Origin: CAZGSG01 sp964528095
GTDB lineage: Bacteria; Bacteroidota; Bacteroidia; Chitinophagales; Chitinophagaceae
Assembly: GCA_964528095.1 (NCBI GenBank)
Contig: CAZGSG010000048.1
Coordinates: 1-26,551 of the forward strand
Length of the DNA stretch: 26,551 nucleotides
Reading direction: 5' to 3'
Positions 22,279 to 26,551 of the stretch are shown one piece after another. Every line of letters starts with the position of its first letter. The stretch's first letter is position 1. Position numbers and translations under genes: made by a program. The notes under the pieces were generated by a model. That model was not told the DNA's origin. It made no database searches and saw only the letters and a program-made list of their open reading frames with translations.

Positions 22279-23601
22279 ATGGATAATAAAAACAACAATG
22301 GTCGCAGGGAGTTTGTAAAACAATCTTCTCTTATTGCCGGCGGATTGATCGCAGCACCTTTATTTGGAAATGCCAATTTCTTTTCCGGTTCTGACAATGT
22401 CATTAAAGTGGCGTTGATCGGTTGCGGTGGACGAGGCACAGGCGCCGCTACACAGGCGTTATTATCCAAACAGAACGTAAAGCTGGTAGCCATGGCCGAC
22501 GCGTTCAGCGACAGGCTGGAGTCTTGCTATAAAACACTCACCGATGAAGATACCGCAGACGGCGCAATAAAGAACAAGGTAGATGTACCTGCAGATAGAA
22601 AATTCACCGGCTTTGATGGATACCTCAAAGCAATTCCACTGGCAGATGTGGTGATCCTGACAACACCTCCGGGCTTTAGACCAATACACTTTGAAGAAGC
22701 AGTAAAACAGGGGAAACATATTTTTATGGAAAAACCTGTTGCTACTGATCCTGCGGGAATAAAAAGAGTGTTGGATGCCGCAGCAATAGCCAAACAAAAA
22801 AAACTGAACGTGGTGGTCGGCCTGCAACGACATTATCAGAATTCCTATCGCGAATTATACAAAAGAAAAGAACAGATCGGAGATATTACTTCGGCACAGG
22901 TATGGTGGAACAATGATGGTGTATGGGTAAATAAAAGAAAGGAGGGACAGACAGAAATGGAATACCAGATGCGAAACTGGTATTACTTCAACTGGCTTTG
23001 TGGCGATCATATCAATGAACAGCACATACATAATATTGATGTGATGAATTGGTTCAAGGGCGGATATCCTGTAAAAGCACAGGGCATGGGTGGAAGACAA
23101 GTGCGAACAGGAAAAGACTACGGCGAGATCTTTGATCATCACTACGTGGAATTTGTATATGCTGACGGGTCAATATTGAACAGCCAGTGCCGCCATATTC
23201 CAGGTACAATGAGCAGGGTGGATGAGATGCTGATAGGTACAAAAGGGATTATCCGTTGCGGCGAAGCAACGATCAAGGATGCAAAGGGAAAAGAACTGTA
23301 CCGGTTTGATAAAAAAGGAGAGAACAATCCCTACCAGACAGAACATGACGAATTATTTGCAGCGATAGCCAAGGGAGAATACAAATTTGCTGATGCGGAG
23401 AACGGGGCAAAGAGTACAATGACATCTATACTGGGCAGAATGGCTACTTATAGCGGCCAGCAGATAGAATGGGATAAAGCAATCAATTCAGGAATAGACA
23501 TCATGCCAAAAACATTTGCATGGGATGCTACCCCTCCTGTACTGCCTAACGCCGATGGTTTTTACCCGGTAGCTATGCCAGGCAAAACAAAATACTTTTA
23601 A
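22279..23601 (+). CDS. Tat-exported Gfo/Idh/MocA family oxidoreductase
   Basis: A 440-residue NAD(P)-dependent oxidoreductase. The N-terminal GRREFVKQSSLIAGG is a twin-arginine signal, as in many Bacteroidota members that carry their cofactor to the periplasm. The Rossmann nucleotide loop is VALIGCGGRGTG (near 44-55), the EKPVA motif with its catalytic lysine is at 151-155, and the family's HIHNIDVMNW is near 249-258. Such enzymes oxidise or reduce sugars or hydrolyse glycosides by a redox route; the substrate is unknown. It is co-transcribed with the FGE-like gene (15-base gap) and ends at a perfect palindrome terminator. Confidence 0.93.
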   Translation: MDNKNNNGRREFVKQSSLIAGGLIAAPLFGNANFFSGSDNVIKVALIGCGGRGTGAATQALLSKQNVKLVAMADAFSDRLESCYKTLTDEDTADGAIKNKVDVPADRKFTGFDGYLKAIPLADVVILTTPPGFRPIHFEEAVKQGKHIFMEKPVATDPAGIKRVLDAAAIAKQKKLNVVVGLQRHYQNSYRELYKRKEQIGDITSAQVWWNNDGVWVNKRKEGQTEMEYQMRNWYYFNWLCGDHINEQHIHNIDVMNWFKGGYPVKAQGMGGRQVRTGKDYGEIFDHHYVEFVYADGSILNSQCRHIPGTMSRVDEMLIGTKGIIRCGEATIKDAKGKELYRFDKKGENNPYQTEHDELFAAIAKGEYKFADAENGAKSTMTSILGRMATYSGQQIEWDKAINSGIDIMPKTFAWDATPPVLPNADGFYPVAMPGKTKYF

Positions 23602-23635
23602 TGTATAGTCAGCATCATTGTTAAGCTGGCCAATA

Positions 23636-23677
23636 AATAAAAGAACCGTTCAAAAATTTTTGAACGGTTCTTTTATT
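23636..23677. terminator. Bidirectional terminator, 42-bp perfect palindrome
   Basis: The left half AATAAAAGAACCGTTC, five A, then five T and the right half GAACGGTTCTTTTATT are exact reverse complements with no unpaired spacer. T-runs on both strands mean it can stop transcription from the oxidoreductase gene (+) and from sodA (-). It lies between convergent genes. Confidence 0.9.
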
Positions 23678-23702
23678 AAATAGAAACACTTAATCTGTTG
23701 TA

Positions 23703-24308
23703 TTATTTTTTTGCTGCATCATAATGCTCAGCTACTTTAGCCCAGTTGATCACAGCCCATACTGCTTTTAAATAATCGGGGCGTTTATTCTGGTATTTAA
23801 GATAATAAGCATGTTCCCATACGTCGATACCTAATATAGGAGTGCCTTTCACTTCTGCTACATCCATTAAAGGGTTATCCTGGTTAGGCGTGGAACTTAC
23901 TTCGAGTTTGCCATCTTTTACAATAAGCCATGCCCAGCCTGAACCGAATCTTGTGGCGCCTGCTGCATTTACTTTTTCCTGTAATGCTTCAAGCGAGCCA
24001 AATGCCTGGTTGATTGCATCTGCTAATGCACCAGCAGGTTTTCCACCATTTGCAGAAAGAAGTTGCCAGAAGAAACTGTGATTCCAGTGACCTCCTCCGT
24101 TATTCCGGACCGCGGGAGAGATCTTGCCGGCATTTGCTACCAGTTCTTCCAGCGATTTATTTTCATTTTCTGTACCTGCAACGGCTTTATTAAGATTGTC
24201 TACATAAGCCTGGTGATGTTTTCCATGATGTATTTCCATGGTTTGTTTGTCAATATGCGGTTCCAGTGCATCTGTTGCATAAGGAAGAGCGGGTAATGTG
24301 AATGCCAT
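23703..24308 (-). CDS. sodA: Superoxide dismutase, Mn-type (Mn/Fe family)
   Basis: A 201-residue enzyme that dismutates superoxide to hydrogen peroxide and oxygen. The metal ligands are His27 (TMEIHHGKHH), His77 (GGGHWNHSFFW), Asp162 and His166 (IDVWEHAYY). Gly73 and Gln143 (in TPNQDNPL) are the residue types found in MnSOD and not in FeSOD, so manganese or cambialistic use is likely. The opening MAFTLPALPYATDALEPHID is canonical and there is no signal peptide, so it is cytoplasmic. It is convergent with the oxidoreductase gene and divergent from susC, with its own promoter. Confidence 0.95.
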   Translation of the reverse strand: MAFTLPALPYATDALEPHIDKQTMEIHHGKHHQAYVDNLNKAVAGTENENKSLEELVANAGKISPAVRNNGGGHWNHSFFWQLLSANGGKPAGALADAINQAFGSLEALQEKVNAAGATRFGSGWAWLIVKDGKLEVSSTPNQDNPLMDVAEVKGTPILGIDVWEHAYYLKYQNKRPDYLKAVWAVINWAKVAEHYDAAKK

Positions 24309-24358
24309 AAACTATGATTTTTAAAGGTTCTTAAAAGCTAATTGTATCAATTGGATAA

Positions 24359-24366
24359 CAAATTTA
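24359..24366 (-). promoter_or_regulatory. -7 promoter box TAAATTTG for sodA
   Basis: Read on the minus strand the box is an exact TAnnTTTG match. A TTG lies 22 bases further upstream as a possible -33 element. The leader to the sodA ATG would be about 45 bases. Confidence 0.5.
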
Positions 24367-24492
24367 TTGCCTGATAGTTGATTCCGGCCAACTTTATTGA
24401 GATTATTCCAAAAATGGTAAATTTTTTGCTATGCGATATTGTGCAGGTAAACGGCGAATGCGACTGAATAATAGTTTGTCTTTTGCACAAAA

Positions 24493-24511
24493 ACGCATGA
24501 TTTCTATGCGT
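24493..24511. promoter_or_regulatory. Inverted repeat before susC
   Basis: ACGCAT (24493-24498) and ATGCGT (24506-24511) are perfect reverse complements with 7 bases between them. ATGCG also occurs at 24431, 24458, 24564 and 24576. It may be an operator for the susC gene; no regulator is nearby. Confidence 0.4.
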
Positions 24512-24563
24512 CAATTTCTTTAATTTTCATGTCTTCTGTTGGATCAACTAAAACTACTATTTT

Positions 24564-26551
24564 ATGCGAAAGTCAATGCGTAGCGGCTATTTAATTAGCT
24601 GGCTTCTCCTTCTATTTCCACTAAGTGTGCTGGCACAAACCAGGCAAATTTCCGGAACAGTTAAAAACAGTAAGCAGGAGAACATTCCTTTTGCTACTAT
24701 TCAACAAAAAGGGACCAGTACCTCTGCAGTTGCAGGCGATGATGGACAGTTTACAATAACTGTATCTGGCGATAACGTGGTATTAATTGTTTCTTCTACC
24801 GGATTCACAAGCAAAGAGATCATCGTGAGCAGTGCTTCGTCCTATAGTGTTCAATTGGAAGAAACCGGCGCTTTGTCGGAAGTAGTCGTCACTGCATTGG
24901 GTATTAGCCGTAAACAGCGGTCATTAGGGTATGCTACTCAAGGTGTAAAGGGAGAAAACCTTACCCTGACCAAGGAGACGAATGTGATCGGTTCACTCGC
25001 CGGAAAGATAGCGGGCGTGCAGGTTACGGGTTCTTCTGGCGCGAGTATGGGGGGCACGCAGAAGATAAAGATCCGGGGTGTAAATTCTCTCGGAGGTGCT
25101 GACCAGCCATTGATCGTGGTAGACGGAACGCCTATTTCGAATGCTAATTTCGCATCAAGCGATAAAGCCGATTATGGTAATTTATCACAGGATGTAAATC
25201 CTGAAGATATCGAATCGGTAAATGTATTAAAAGGGCCAGCGGCTTCCGCGCTCTATGGTATCAGGGGTCAGTATGGTGTGATCCTGATCACAACAAAGAA
25301 AGGCTCTAAAACAGCAAAGAAACCTGTAGTGCAATTAAGCTCTGCTTTCTCTCTTGACAGGGCTGGCAATTTCCTGCCATTGCAAAATATGTACGGCGGA
25401 GGTTCCAGTCAGACATGGAGAACACTTCCCAATGGTGATAAATATGTAGATATGTCGGTGGATGAAAGCTGGGGACCTTTAATGGATGGTACGCTTGCCA
25501 GGCAGATCTTTAGTTTTTATCCATTAGATCCTGATTTTGGAAAAACAACTCCGTTCGTTGCTCACCCGGATAATGTAAAGGATTTTTTCAGAACAGGCTC
25601 CAATATCAACAATGGCATTACTGTGTCAGGTGGTAATGAAAATTCAACGTTCAGATTAAGTTTCAATGATACGAGGATAGAAGGGGTGGAACCCAATACC
25701 TGGCTGCGCAGGAATAATCTTGGACTTAGCGCCGGACTGGACCTTACCAAAAAGCTGAACTTAAGTACAAATATCAATTACGCAACGAATAAAGCGCAGC
25801 GCCCTACCCAGGGCTCCGAATACGGTGCAAGATACCTGCTGCAGTGGTTTCAGCGGAATATCGACATGAATCGCCTGGAAGATTATAAATATGCAGATGG
25901 AACATTTAAACACTGGAATCTTAACCGCCCCAGTACTACAACCGGTCTGATCACAAACTTCAAACCTCCTTACTGGGATAACCCCTATTTTGATTCTTAT
26001 GAAAACCTGAGCAATGATAACAGGGATCGTTTCTTTGGTGACGTGGGGCTTAATTACCAGCTATTGCCTGAACTGAAGTTGAGTGGTTTTCTACGGGGTG
26101 ACATGTATACACAAAATATAGAAGAGCGTACAGCTTTTGGCGGCCGGAGAATACCCGCTTATTCAGTCGGTAAATACCAGAATAAGGAACTGAATTTTGA
26201 GTTCCTGGCGCAGTACAATAAGAAATGGGGTGATTTATCGCTGAATGGTAATCTTGGAGCGAATATGTACAAGAGAAGATATACTTATTTATCACAATCA
26301 ACAGTAGGCGGTTTATCATCTCCGGGTTTTTATAATATTGCCGCCTCCATTGATCGCCCTGTCAACAACTCATACCTGCTGAGAAAAGAAATAAAGAGTA
26401 TGTACGCGATGGTATCAGTAGGCTATAAGGATATCTATTTTGTGGATGCTTCGGTTCGTAATGATAACTCATCAACACTCCCGGTAGCGAATAATTCATA
26501 CTGGTATCCTTCTGTATCAGGTAGTTTTGTTTTCAGTGAGCTGATTAAATG
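24564..26551 (+). CDS. SusC/RagA family TonB-linked outer membrane protein (3' end outside window)
   Basis: An open frame from ATG 24564 reaches the window edge with no stop (662 full codons). Residues 1-25 (MRKSMRSGYLISWLLLLFPL...LAQ) are a signal peptide. A carboxypeptidase-D-like domain follows (ISGTVKNSKQENIPFATIQQ), then the TonB-linked signature GALSEVVVTALGISRKQRSL. The plug domain is present (AGKIAGVQVTGSSGAS, KIKIRGVNSLGGADQPLIVV, NVLKGPAASALYGIRGQYGV), and barrel strands begin before the edge. SusC proteins form the outer membrane channel of a SusCD pair and import glycans or peptides with energy from TonB. A susD gene should follow outside the window. No sigma/anti-sigma pair precedes it. 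Confidence 0.95.
   Translation, partial: MRKSMRSGYLISWLLLLFPLSVLAQTRQISGTVKNSKQENIPFATIQQKGTSTSAVAGDDGQFTITVSGDNVVLIVSSTGFTSKEIIVSSASSYSVQLEETGALSEVVVTALGISRKQRSLGYATQGVKGENLTLTKETNVIGSLAGKIAGVQVTGSSGASMGGTQKIKIRGVNSLGGADQPLIVVDGTPISNANFASSDKADYGNLSQDVNPEDIESVNVLKGPAASALYGIRGQYGVILITTKKGSKTAKKPVVQLSSAFSLDRAGNFLPLQNMYGGGSSQTWRTLPNGDKYVDMSVDESWGPLMDGTLARQIFSFYPLDPDFGKTTPFVAHPDNVKDFFRTGSNINNGITVSGGNENSTFRLSFNDTRIEGVEPNTWLRRNNLGLSAGLDLTKKLNLSTNINYATNKAQRPTQGSEYGARYLLQWFQRNIDMNRLEDYKYADGTFKHWNLNRPSTTTGLITNFKPPYWDNPYFDSYENLSNDNRDRFFGDVGLNYQLLPELKLSGFLRGDMYTQNIEERTAFGGRRIPAYSVGKYQNKELNFEFLAQYNKKWGDLSLNGNLGANMYKRRYTYLSQSTVGGLSSPGFYNIAASIDRPVNNSYLLRKEIKSMYAMVSVGYKDIYFVDASVRNDNSSTLPVANNSYWYPSVSGSFVFSELIK

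Noticed and set aside
1..26551. CRISPR array, tRNA, rRNA, insertion sequence or prophage
   Set aside because: No regularly spaced direct repeats, tRNA cloverleaf, rRNA segment, transposase or phage gene was seen on either strand.

Overview
The window reads as a chromosomal segment of a Bacteroidota bacterium, most likely of the Chitinophagaceae (inferred from family content, not from a search). The evidence is a partial SusC-type TonB-dependent transporter, a GldC gliding protein, a secreted protein with a type IX secretion style C-terminal region, the cell-envelope block nadK/DUF6089/uppS/bamA/ompH/ompH/murI, few Shine-Dalgarno sequences, and many copies of the Bacteroidota -7 promoter element TAnnTTTG just upstream of genes. 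The GC content looks moderate and even, with no insertion sequence, phage gene, tRNA, rRNA or CRISPR array.

Layout. At 1-921 (-) a secreted surface protein runs off the left edge. From 1331 to 5395 (+) lie a GT4 glycosyltransferase, gldC, a GatB/YqeY protein, a CvpA-family membrane protein and a fatty-acid-hydroxylase-superfamily enzyme with a clean promoter and an operator-like palindrome. From 5534 to 16478 (+) lies the envelope block: alpha/beta hydrolase, CBS-domain protein, a single-POTRA outer membrane protein, nadK, a DUF6089 barrel, uppS, bamA, two ompH/skp genes and murI. UppS makes undecaprenyl diphosphate, MurI makes D-glutamate for peptidoglycan, BamA inserts outer membrane proteins and OmpH/Skp proteins escort them, so the block couples wall precursor supply to outer membrane assembly.

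At 16842-17860 (+) is rpmH-rnpA-yidD, with a terminator after rpmH and a structured leader before it. At 17985-20105 (+) is an arsenic methylation module: arsR and arsM, each preceded by a copy of the same palindrome, then a metallophosphoesterase. At 20199-23601 a Tat-exported sugar-isomerase-like TIM barrel (-) diverges from a secreted formylglycine-generating-enzyme-like protein and a Tat-exported Gfo/Idh/MocA oxidoreductase (+). A 42-bp perfect palindrome then separates the oxidoreductase from a convergent Mn-type superoxide dismutase (-). The window ends inside a susC gene (+).

Most of the window is housekeeping or common accessory content; I found no convincing wholly new system. The best leads are regulatory: the paired ars operators, the hydroxylase promoter palindrome, a terminator whose T-tract is also the murI -7 box, -7 boxes containing in-frame TTG codons that would mislead gene callers, and a small ORF split by an A7 run.
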